DNA of 64,000 nt, taken from NCBI GenBank assembly GCA_010015655.1, contig ML976757.1, positions 124,001 to 188,000 of the forward strand. The letters are read 5' to 3'. Positions 34,460-45,155 of this stretch are shown here, in pieces. Under the pieces are notes generated by a model. It worked only from the letters and a program-made list of their open reading frames with translations, ran no database searches and was not told the DNA's origin. The stretch comes from Bimuria novae-zelandiae CBS 107.79. Lineage: Eukaryota > Ascomycota > Dothideomycetes > Pleosporales > Didymosphaeriaceae. The translations under genes were made by a program, and so were the position numbers. Each line of letters starts with the position of its first letter. Position 1 is the first letter of the stretch.

Positions 34460-37400
34460 TATTTTCTTTTTATACTATTAAAATTAAAACTTTTATACCT
34501 GCTACTCTATTCCTTACTTTATAAGTAAATATACTAACTTAATACCTTTAGTAGTCTATGGCAATTTAGATACTTATTATAAAATTATTTTAACTTATAG
34601 AGGGCTCCTAGAAAGTTTAATATAAAGTATTATACTAGATTTAGGTTATGTCTTACTTACTTAACTTTATATTTAAAGGTATTTTATGATAGCTTATTAG
34701 CTAAAATCTCCTTAACTTCCTATTCTTTTACTATATTAATAAGGATACCTAGCGGTTTTAGAGTTTCTTATCTTTTTAGTAGGTCTTAAGGATCTTTATA
34801 AAAGAGATTTAAAGTAAAAATATTATAAATTTAGGACTTTAAAGGAAGTTTAAGTCTATATAAGTAACTAACTTATTTTATTGCTTTAAAAGGGCCCTCT
34901 TACTTATTAAATAGCTTTTAGCTAGGTCTTAACACCGTAAAGTTATAAGTATTTAGGTAGACTATATTACTAACTTTTTAATTAACTAGGCGATAGTATT
35001 AATTAATTATAAATTATATTTAGCTTTATACTTATTTTATATTTTCTTTTACTAGCTACTAAGCGGTATGCATTTATTTAGCTAGTAATTAAGTATCTTT
35101 AATATTTAAATAATCCTAGGGCTTAGTAAATAAGGTAGGATTCTAATCCTAACTTTAACAAGATTTAGAGCTATACAGGATTTAGTAGGGTAACATACTA
35201 ATAGCTAAATAGGGTAGGATAACCTACGCTCGATCGATTAGTAGTAAAAGTAAACTCCAGTTATCCTAGTAGTAGAATACAAAGGGGCGTAGCCTCTAGT
35301 TAATATACTTATTTATAATTTCTGTCTGGCCATCTGTCTCTTTATAGTACGTGGTAGATAGCTTTACTTTAACGCCTATAATTTAATAAAACTTTAACTA
35401 GAATATAAAAATAAACTAAGGACCTTAATTAAAAATAATAAACTCTAGAGTATATCTAAATTAGTACACCTATTATATAAATAAGTTACGCGGGCATTAA
35501 TTAATTTATAGTAAAGAATAAATACTACTTATTTAAATAGATAATAATAATAAGTAGAATTTAATCGTATTAAGCCTTATCCTAAGGAAATTCCTTAAAG
35601 TCGATGCATAGATGTTATATAGGCCTATTAGGGATAGGTAATGGATATAAAAACCTTAGAGTGGGGGTCTGCCTTAGGTGTACATGTTAGCAAGGAATGT
35701 AGTTTCGTATATACTACTTATAGGTAGCTTCTATTCCCTTCTAGTAGTACTTTCGAAAGAGTAACTAGTAAGTTTTTATATAACTTAGATAAGCTATTGA
35801 CTTCTGATTATAGATTTCCCGAATAAGGCGGGTATATAGAGTAGATTCGAAAGGGACGCACAGTCTGTTATTATATAGAATAAGACTATTTTAAATCTAA
35901 TATTTCTCTAGTAGGGACTAGCGTTCTGTAATAAATTTAAGGCATTTCTCCTATAGTAAGGCAGTTTTCCTATAGTAAGGCTTTAATAAGTTAATAAGAG
36001 TCTAGACTTATAATGTCTTTATTAGTTAATAAGGCGAACACGTCGACTTTGGTATTAAACTTCTTAATATAGGTGTTATGAGGCGCTCACACCTTATTCC
36101 AATCCGGGTTAGTGCGGTAAGGTATCGTGGTGCTTCACGGATTATTTAATAGTATAAGTTATTGCGATACTTAGCGTGAGGCTAGACAATCTAATCTTAT
36201 AATAAAGTAAGATAACTATTAGTCTATACAGGAGAACGTACTCGCACAGAAGATATATAAGTTAACTATAAGGAAGGAAACAATATAGGAGAATCTACTA
36301 TACTATATACTAGTCTGTTTCTTCCTCTGTCTTTAGGTGATCCGGCCCCCTTGGCGGATCACCTTAGTTCGAAGCTCTTGGCGGATTATCTTAATCCGGA
36401 GCTACTATTAGATCAGGGTCACGTGACCCTGGCTAATATAAGCGACCCCGCGAGTCCTTACGGGCTAGCTATAGTACAATCTCATCTGCCTCCCCCTATT
36501 CATCCTTGTCTGTGGTTGTGTCACTATCCGGGTTTCCTGAGCTCGTAACAATAGGTCTAAGCTAGATTGGAGTTAATTTAAGGGTTAAGTTAATAGGGCC
36601 TTAGGAATACTTAGCTATAATTATTATTTTAAATAGCCTTAAGGTCTGTAAAATTTTATTTTTATTAACTTAAAGTATTAGCTTTAGCGTTACTTTTACC
36701 TAGCGTGTATTTAATTTAGAAGTTAAATAAGAATAGTATTTCGTACTAGCGAACTTAATAAGTATAAAGGACTTTAGTAGTTATAAAGTATTCTAAGGAT
36801 TAATAATCTAAAAAAACTTAAATTATAGTTTAAGTAAACGCAAGTTCTGCGCGCTACTTAATAAAAGTAGTAATAATAATAAATAAGTCCTAATTATAAA
36901 TCTCCTAGTTTAGTTTCGATCTAGTTAGGACATAACTATAGAATGCTACTAGTTAAACTTTTCTATCTAAATATTCCTAGGATAGTACTCTTATAATTAC
37001 TCTATTTAATGTGTCTGTTTCTACCCTAGTAGGTAGTTTAGGGTTAAAGTAATAGAGGATAGGGATAGCTAGTAATGCCTATTTAATTTACTAAAAGGCA
37101 ACTTTACACTCTAAACTCTATTTAAATTGGACTTAAGGGCTTTACAGGGTACTAATAGGCTTTATAATATAGGAGAAGTCCTTAACAAATTACTAATAAA
37201 ACTTAGTAAATCTAAGAAATACCTTTACACCTATTATCGTTATAGGGGCTTTCTAGTTCCGTAGTGCTTCTACCTTGGCTGGATCTACCTCTGTACTAGT
37301 ATTGGTAAGGATATAACCTAGGTATCAGGTCTAAGTTACCTGGAATTTACTTTTAAGGATGTGGACTTAGAGGCTGGCTTTCTATAGACAATCTAACACC

Positions 37401-38820
37401 TTTTAACGTGCTTAATATGTTCCTCGACGGTGTTAGAATAGATGAGGATATTATCTAGGTGCGTAATATAAAAATTGTCGAGATAATTAATAAAAATATT
37501 ATTTATATATTACTAGTAGGTAGCTAGTTTATTATATAACCTAAAAGGCAATACCTTGCACTTATAAATTTAATATTAAGTCTAAAACGTAGTATACTTT
37601 TCTAATTTAGGATTTATGCAAATTTTATTAAAGGTAGCTTAAATATTAAATTTAGTAAATATCTTAGCCTTAGAGGGGCGAGCTAAAAGTTTATTAATTC
37701 TTAAAATTAGGTAGGAGTCCTTTTAGGTTAGAAGGTTAAGTTTATAGTAGTTTATATATATTTAAAAATCTCTGTTTAGCTTTTATATATAAAGGATGGG
37801 AGACGCAAAAGGGCTTTATCTATACTTAATAAATCTTTTTTAAAGATATTTTAGAACGTACTTTTTAATAGCCTCTAGTTCTTCTAGACTAGATTTATAT
37901 AGAGGACTATAATTATTCAGAAGGGGTTTAGCAGGCATAATCTTATAGTTATATAATTAATACGTAGGTAGCTAATTAGCCGCAGTCTTGCTAAATATAT
38001 CTTAATACTAATAGTATATTTAAAGAAGTTATTTTTTAATAAGATAAATATTTTTAGGATCTTTAGTATAGCGTTAAGTTTATATATAGTCTAAGAGACG
38101 TTCGATTTCGTACAAAGAAGTAGTAAAGAATTTGTTAATTAACTTTTTTATATTAACGTAAAAGGCGTTTACTAAAATAAGAGTAATTATAGGCATCCGC
38201 ATCACCTATAGAGCGGATATAAAATAGGCAGGTTTTAGAGCAGGATCCTAAGAAGGTAAGGATACTATCTTTCTACTTAGAGGGAGAGGATAAGGTAGTT
38301 AAATAAGGCCCTTAATATAATTAACTATAGGGCTATTCCCTATCTAATATTATTCCTGTTCTTAAAGAATATCCTAGCAACGAATATTTTACTACACCTT
38401 TAAGTTCTAAATTAGCTATTCTAGCTATATTAAGATAGTTTTAGAGGGATTATAGATCTTAGGATACTTTACTAGCTATAAAATTTAATTTAATTTTATA
38501 TCTAATTAAAGCTTAAAGTGCTTAAGCTATTAAAGTCTTAAAATATAGTCCTATATTCCTAAGTCTATTACTATAAAGGGGTAGTTATAGATTATTTGCC
38601 TATCTATCCTTATATATAAATAAATATATTAGTCTACTAGGACACGAATTTTATTTAAGAACCCTCGAACTATAACGCGATATAGTAGTTTTCGGATAAG
38701 AATATAAAGTAACTAAGATAAAGAAGCTATAATTTAAGAATTAATAAAAAGAAAACCTTAGGCACTAGTATTAATAAGGGTATTGGGTTAGATCTTATAC
38801 CTATTTAAATAGAGTACGAG
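34460..38820 (-). pseudogene. pol of gypsy D, RIP-degraded
   Basis: The RT box near 37440-37475 reads HLDNILIYSNTVEEH on minus: YLDD-type with the second Asp changed to Asn. The remaining pol is recognisable only in pieces because of dense stops. It is interrupted by the solo LTR at 36074-36550. Confidence 0.7.
36074..36550 (-). mobile_element. Solo LTR, family A' (477 bp)
   Basis: TGTTATGAGGCGCTCACACC ... GAGCTCGTAACA with ATAGG on both sides (36069-36073, 36551-36555). One half matches the A LTR; the other half (GGTGATCCGGCCCCCTTGGC and onward) differs and matches the LTR at 57593-58035 instead. The small open frame inside is not a gene. Confidence 0.9.
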
Positions 38821-38822
38821 GG

Positions 38823-39208
38823 TGTAACAGGAATAATCGCTCGTTAACACGAGAACCCTTAGCCAGTTAAGACAGGATTCGAGATCATCCGAAAACTGAC
38901 ACTCATCTGTATCGGACTAATTTCGGATCTATCAGACCGATGGGGAACTACGGATCTGATTCAGACCTATTTTGGATCTATTAGACCAACGGTCAACCTA
39001 TGGCAGATATGTGCTAGCTAGCTATCTAGGAAGAGGTGTATTTAGAGGTGCTTAGGACCTTTATAGTTTAGTACCTTTTCTATATCCTTTCGTACCAGGC
39101 CTATAGGCACTTAATTTATTTAAGGCTATATTCTTATACACGCACTCCTATATGCCTCTACTAAAAGGTACGCTAATATTAATCCTTTAAGTGACCTGCG
39201 CCGATATA
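38823..39208 (+). mobile_element. Solo LTR, family D (386 bp), inverted inside element D
   Basis: Inverse orientation to the LTRs that bound element D, same length, flanked by GAGGG on both sides (38818-38822, 39209-39213). It separates gag from pol. Confidence 0.9.
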
Positions 39209-39213
39209 GAGGG

Positions 39214-40270
39214 GGGTTTAAAAGTAAGGACTTTTTAATAACTTTAATAAATTTATATTAGAAAGGTCGTACTTACTTATACCTAGGGTAAAGGCTTTTT
39301 TTAAGCGTCTTTATTTCCTAGGGATGCTTCCTTATCCGTATTAACGTATTCTTAATTAGAGTCTAGTTCTATTCTAATTTCGTGGACGCGGGGTTAAGGG
39401 CAATCTTTAATGAAGTATTTTAACTTTTTATAATTATAGTAGGGGTTAGAACTTGTTTATATTATTAGAGGTTATAATAGTAAGACTATTCTGTCTTAGG
39501 GCGCGTTTAGAGTAGATTCCTTAATAGGCCTGTATAGTACCTTAATTAGGATATTAGGGTGAATTTCTTCCTTATATTTCTTCTAACGTAGAGGTTAATT
39601 TATACTAGTTATAAAGTAGGTAAAGGGTCTTGTTAGTGTATTCTACGTTTCTAAGTTAAAGGCTATTAAGTAGGCTACTATTTTTTTTAAAGGAATTATT
39701 TTATAAGTGCTTAAATCCTATATTTAGAGCTTTTAAGAATAGTGTTATCTTTTCTTATAGGAATAAAAACTATTTATTTTTATAAACTTTGCCTTAGATT
39801 ACTACACTAATAAACTTAGCTTTAAAGGTAGGGAAAGTTTCCTTAGAGGTTATTTTTAAGCATTAAAACGTAGTTTAGTACTTAGCTTCCTTATTACTAG
39901 ATATAAAAAATAATAATAGTAGTTTAATTATGTCTTTAGCATTTTTAAACTGTAACGTATCTAAAGTAGCTAGTTACTAGGGTTCTAAATATTTATAAGT
40001 AGTACTAAAAGCATATTTTTATACTAATACTATATAAGCGCGTTTACTTAGATAATAATTTATATTAATTTTAAGATAGTCTCTAATTAATACTTACTAT
40101 TAAGGAAAGGTAGGTTTTTTTTATTAATTAAGGATTCTATCTTAGGAGTTCGCTTAGATAGCTTTACTATAATAGTAGCGAGAGATTTGGACTAGTATTA
40201 AAAGACTATTAGGGGTAATTTAATTATAGGCTAGGCTTAGTTCCTAGCTTAGGATTCCTTAGTTAATTAC
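39214..40270 (-). pseudogene. gag of gypsy D, RIP-degraded
   Basis: A zinc knuckle can be read on minus at 39440-39398: positions expected to be C, C and H read Tyr, and the final Cys of KDCP survives. Dense stops elsewhere. The solo D LTR lies just downstream of it. Confidence 0.65.
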
Positions 40271-40285
40271 TTTAATTATGCTTAT

Positions 40286-40550
40286 TGTTGGTATCAAACC
40301 TGCGCAACACTGCTACGGCTTTCACCGCCATGCAGTTTGCCTGCGGCTTGTTGCGCAGTTTGCCTGCGGCTTGTTGCGCAGTTTGCCTGTGGTTTGTTGC
40401 GCTAGTCCTGATCGGGCTAGCAGGGAACAAACCACGCTTGATAAATACCTCTCACAGCAGCCCACCACAATAGATCTGCAATCAAGAATCAAATCAATAC
40501 CACATCGTTGCAACGAAGTCTTGATCCAGCAGCCTATTGCCGTATCAACA
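40286..40550. mobile_element. GC-normal LTR-like insertion (265 bp)
   Basis: Begins TGTTGGTATCAAACC and ends CCGTATCAACA, so the ends are TG...CA and imperfectly inverted. It holds three tandem copies of about 23 bp (GCGCAGTTTGCCTGCGGCTT) at 40332-40402. There is no CpA depletion, in contrast to both flanks. No target duplication; the inner end of the 5' LTR of element D is missing at this junction. Open frames across it follow the repeat and are not credible genes. Confidence 0.55.
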
Positions 40551-40995
40551 GCGTAGGTTACTTAAAGGATTAATATTAGTATATTTTTTAGTAGAGGTAT
40601 ATAGGAGTGCGTGTATAAGAAAGTAGTCTTAAATAAATTAAGTACTTATAGGCCTAGTACAAAAGGATATAAAAAAGGTACTAAACTATAAAGGCCCTAA
40701 GCTCCTCTAAATACACTTTTTCCTAAATAGCTAGCTAGCACATATCTGCTATAGGTTAACCGTTAGTGTAATAGATCCGAAATAGGTCCGAATCGGATCC
40801 GTAGTTTCCCATCGGTCTGATAGATCCGAAATTGGTCTAATACGGATGAGTGTCGGTTTTCAGATGATCTTGAATCCTGTCTTGACTGGCCAAGGGTTCT
40901 CGTGTCGACGAGCGATTGTTCCTGTTACAAAACGCGGTAATAACGTAAGATAAAAAGTTAATTTTAGTAATCTATATACTATAGTGACGCAATAG

Positions 40996-41408
40996 TATTA
41001 GAATCCTAGATTCAACGGAATGACAGTAGCACTTTATAACGAAAGGTAGGGTTAGAGCCCTACTAAGGATTATGTAATATCCTATAGTATCCCAAGTCCC
41101 AAGATCATATAACTCTAGAACCACATAACTATACTATAGCATCCTACGTGTACTATGCTTAGAATATTATAAGACTATAGGATATTATAGGATTACTCCT
41201 ATATATATAAACTCGAAGATAAACTTCTATTTTTATATTTAACCTATGTATTAATCTGTCGTTTAGATTTAACTTAGACACTTATTAATTTAATTTTAAT
41301 TTATTTTACTTTTAATACTAAGGCCCTATTAATACGCGTAAGCTATTAATACTTCTTTCTTACCTTATAGTACTCTTGCCCGAAAATTATTCTTTAACTC
41401 TTTAAGGC
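40996..41408. repeat. Degraded LTR of family B, 3' truncated
   Basis: Starts like TGTTAGGATC (here TATTAGAATCC) and keeps the internal TTAACCTATGTATTAATCTGT and CCCTATTAATACGCGTAAGC stretches of the B family. The end is cut by the family-H element at 41411. Confidence 0.5.
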
Positions 41409-41410
41409 TA

Positions 41411-42868
41411 ACGTGTTTTATACGCGGATTGCAAATCTAAGCGAGTTGCAAGCCCTACTAACTTTTAGCACCTCTATAGACATACATGTTAACCCTATTA
41501 TAAGTTAATAAAGAGATATCAATACTATACGTTAAGTAGTATCTAAAGCATCTTTTTATACGTACGTAAGTTATGCCTAGGCTTTCTGCATCTCTTGTAG
41601 CATGCTAGAACGTAGTAGCTAAGTCTTAATTACTCTTTACCTTAACGCTATTTACGCTCTATTTACTAATTAGTCTCCTTTTAAGCAAGTATATCATCTC
41701 CCTTTCCCTTTACTTAGGCCTTTTATTTTATATCTATTTTTTATTACTACCTTACTTATTTTCTTAAGTCTAATAATTTTATAGCTTATTAATTTAGCTA
41801 TAAGTATTATTACCTTTACCCTCTTTTTAATTAAGCTAATTACTTTAAAAACTAAGCCTAGTAACGAATTCTTATGCTACTATATATAATTACATATTAA
41901 CGTTACTTAAGCCTTAAGATTACATATATTACTTAGCGTATAATCCTTCTAGAGAGGCTTTAATGGAATAGCTAGTGTAGGCATACGGAGCTATATATCT
42001 AGCTTTAATAAAATAATATGTATGAGAGAGGCATGAAGCCTGCGCCTTTAATACTAAGTAAATATTAGTTACTATAAATAATTGCGTAAAAGATATCTTA
42101 AAGCCTAGTAGAAACTTAAGGTTAATAATATAGTTAATATAGTTATTGTTATGAGGCTCTCACACCTTGTTCCGATCCGGGTTATGGCGGTAAGGTATCG
42201 TGGTGCTTCACGAATTATTTAGTGGTATAAGTTGATGCGACACTTAGCGCGACTAGACAATCTAATCTTATAACAAATAAGATAACTATTAGTCTGTATA
42301 GAAGAACGTACTCGCACAGAAGATATATAAGTTGACTACGAGGAAGGAAACAACAATAGGAAAGTCGCCACACTATATACTAGCCTATTCCTTCTTCGTA
42401 GTCCCGCCAAGGCCCTGTAGTCCCATGGGACTTCCCTTTATGCGGGACTTCGTCACGTGACTGCTGACTAAGCTGCCCCGCGCCCCGTTAGGTCCCGTTA
42501 ACTCTGCTACTTCGTCAACAATTACTCTCTTGGCGTAATTGTCTGGCTTCTTCATCCTTGTGGGGTTCGTGGTCGTAACAGTTATAGTTAAAATTTTTAA
42601 TCTTATGGCTGCACGCACGCTTTAGCACTAAGAAGTAAATTAAATTAAGTAGCTATAGTAGATATAATAAGTAAGGTAGTATATAGAGCGCATAGATATT
42701 GTTCTCCTTTGTTAGCTCTTAAAACTTAAAAGACTAGTAGCTTTTATAATTATTAAGAATAAGTAGCTAATGCGCGTCGACTTTATAGGTTTTTATATAC
42801 TTTATCAAGTGCTTTAACTACTTAACTCTAAGCTTATTATTTATTTAATTATTAATATTAATAATAAC
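41411..42868 (-). mobile_element. Fot1-like element of family H, right end missing
   Basis: The left end ACGTGTTTTATACGCGG follows a TA and aligns with 59905 onward (CACGTACGTAAGTT, CCTTTTAAGCAAGTATATC and others). After the solo LTR the match resumes (42586-42868 against about 60955-61200) and then stops at an unrelated junction. No open frame survives. Confidence 0.65.
42147..42580 (-). mobile_element. Solo LTR of family A (434 bp)
   Basis: TGTTATGAGGCTCTCACACC ... TTCGTGGTCGTAACA with GTTAT on both sides (42142-42146, 42581-42585). The least RIP-mutated A-family LTR in the window. The open frame inside it (42385-42618) is part of the LTR. Confidence 0.93.
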
Positions 42869-43432
42869 GTCCCTCACTGCGTAGCGAGAAACACTGTGTG
42901 CCAAGAAAAGTGAGGGGTACTTTGACTTTCAGCAACCAGAAAACCAATACGCACGACTTATATTACTATAATTTTATAAAAATAATCTACTATAGCTAAT
43001 TATAAATATTTATATTTTATTTTACTTAAAAATTACGTTCGCATCGTTGCTTCTAAGCCTGATTTGTACAGCGCCTTGTGTCGTGAAACAACAGGCTTCC
43101 CTCCCCATACCGTCCGCCTCAAGCCTTTTTCGCTTTGAGTTGTTGTAGAATAGCCTGGTCCTACTTTTACAACCCCCTCCAATACTAGGAAGTCATCATC
43201 AGCCCTATGCGCGCTGCGAGGCGCGATTTCATGCAGGGCCGCCTCGTCGATCAGTACTTCCATTGGAAGCGAACTACTGATCCTGGCTAATGCGAGATGA
43301 CCCCTCATGTCTTACCTTATGCACCGGTATGGTATTTTATTGTACGATATGTGGCTGTGCGAGTTGCATAATCGTTCGGATTATCTCTCAACCCGGCATA
43401 GGATTAGGAGCAGTTTTAAGACTCAAGGGCAT
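42869..43432 (-). other. GC-normal fragment with a 91-codon open frame, unidentified
   Basis: 43308-43033 on minus gives a clean frame with MEVLIDEAALHEIAP and DDDFLVLEGVVKVGPGYS, protein-like in composition but not recognised. The left edge has an inverted CCCTCACT / AGTGAGGG pair (about 42872-42920). It may be a gene fragment carried by a transposon or the remains of a host gene. No intron or full start-stop context supports it as a complete gene. Confidence 0.35.
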
Positions 43433-45094
43433 CAGGTGGCGAGCTAATTCGTGATCGGTGTACGTAAGCAGCACTAGCCATCAATAACAGCCCCTCTATC
43501 TACAATAAAACTTTACCCTTACACTAATTACCTAAATCTTATCTAATTCTTATAATAAGTAGCTTAATTAACGCGCCGCGAACGCCTAAACGCTTTAAAT
43601 TTAATATTTAATATACTACGCCTATAAAATTAGCCTACTTATATTATTATAGTTACTAGGCGAATAGCGAGACTATTAATAACATTAATAAGCTATTTTA
43701 AATTTCTAAAGCTATAGGTAAACGTTAAAAGCGTTAATAATATAAGCTAGGTATAGAAATCGCGTAAAGGCGTACGCGTAAGCTTTTAGTTACGCTTAAT
43801 AGTAATAAGCTTAAGAAAGCTTTTTAAACGCCTATATAAGTTCTTAAATATATAGTAGAGCCTAAGGAGAATCCCTATAGTTAACGCCTACTTACTTATT
43901 AAGCTAAAAAGTATAGTATTAAGCTCTCTAAGCGTTAGTTATAATATAATTTTAATTAATAACTTAACGCTTATATATATATATAGCGCCTTATAATAAT
44001 TTTTTAATAAATACTAATAAAGCTACGCGTGTATAGTATAGCTAGTAAAATAAAAATTTACTTATTATAGATTACTAGGATTAAGTTATTTTTACTAATA
44101 AGACTTATTTTAACCTATATAAGTACCTTTAAAAGTTTTATTAGCTGCGTTAACGCGGGCAGCAAAAATAATATAAAAATTTACTAATATATAGCCTTAG
44201 AGCACTTTTAGAAGTTAGATTTTATATATATACGCCTGCGTTAACTAGGACTTTAAATTAGAGATTTACTTTTATAACAACAATAAAAAGATGCCTATAG
44301 TTGTTAAGCCTCCGCCAAAACCTCGTAAAAGGATGTATAAGTCCTCTTAGCAGTATAAAAAGCGCGTACAAGAATGGGAGGCTTATAAGCCTCCTAAAGT
44401 TGACGTAGATCCTTAAAGGAACTATATAACGCAAGCCTACTATACAGAGCATGTACTGCCTACGTATATTAAGATCCTTAACGATGCGCGCACTCGTAAT
44501 CCTTATAAATATCTTATTCTATAAAAATATAATAACCTATTATATAATATAAAATTAAAATATAACGTTGCGCGTATATTTAAGATATCTTAAGGAGTGC
44601 GGCTCCTTATACACCTAGGGAGGTTACCAGATCTTAATCCTACAAAAGGATGCTGGCTTATCCTTAAAGAAAAGGCCAAAAGGCGTCTCCACAAGCCATG
44701 TGAAGGTGAGACGCCTTGGGATGGGACTATAAAACACCTCAAGGATATACTACGGCAAATATGGGATGAGATCTCTATTAATGAGATCAGGGAGCTTATC
44801 GAGAAGATGCTAGATCGCTGCCAAAGGCTTATAGAAACTAGCGGCGAGAAGATACGCTCACAACGCTGGTGAATATACTATACATATCCTACATACTCTA
44901 GAGATCCTGAGATCTTAACACCAAATCTGAGCTCTACGCGTCAGATTTAAGCTTTAAAATTAAGTTTAGCCTTAAAATTAAGTTAATATGCGTTAAGAAC
45001 CTTAGAATTTCGACTTTGTATAGTGATTACTATAGGAGAACAAAATTTGGCGGTTGTGCTTACATAAACCAATCACGAATTAGCTCGCCACCTG
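43433..45094 (+). mobile_element. Tc1/mariner-type element (DDE_3 transposase), 1.66 kb, broken
   Basis: Inverted ends of about 40 bp: CAGGTGGCGAGCTAATTCGT at the left, its complement at the right (45055-45094). The transposase remnant is on plus. 44597-44872 reads LGRLPDLNPTKGCWLILKEK, the SPDLNPIE region that holds the third catalytic residue, here with Lys where Glu is expected. The upstream part (43600-44590) is riddled with stops. A TA duplication is not visible at the ends. Confidence 0.8.
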
Positions 45095-45144
45095 GTGAGG
45101 GCACGGCACTTGTTTAGTCAGCCGACGCGTCTCAGCGTCGCAAC

Positions 45145-45155
45145 CATCGACACTA
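45145..45155 (+). repeat. Start of host tandem unit 1
   Basis: CATCGACACTA, continued at 47796-47949 after the pogo-like element. See the ~160-bp tandem unit. Confidence 0.6.

Larger units (their letters stand above)
33042..40929 (-). mobile_element. Ty3/gypsy LTR retrotransposon D, with nested insertions, RIP-killed
   Basis: LTRs: 33042-33427 (386 bp, 3' LTR) and 40551-40929 (5' LTR, with its inner end missing). Their shared ends as seen on plus are TGTATCGGCGCAGG... and ...TTCCTGTTACA. On minus the purine tract AAAGGAGGGAGTAG directly precedes the 3' LTR, so coding is minus. Flanks AAAAG (33037-33041) and AAACG (40930-40934) match at four of five bases. The element begins 9 bp after element A. 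Confidence 0.82.

Noticed and set aside
36351..36548. 65-codon frame on +
   Set aside because: Entirely inside the A' solo LTR.
40278..40556. 92-codon frame over the GC-normal insertion in element D
   Set aside because: It follows the 23-bp tandem repeats and LTR-like ends; composition not protein-like.
42385..42618. 77-codon frame on minus
   Set aside because: Lies within the solo LTR and reads LTR sequence.
6781..43000. Giant Starship-type mobile element
   Set aside because: No DUF3435 tyrosine recombinase or other captain-like gene is seen; the block is explained by separate nested insertions with their own target duplications.
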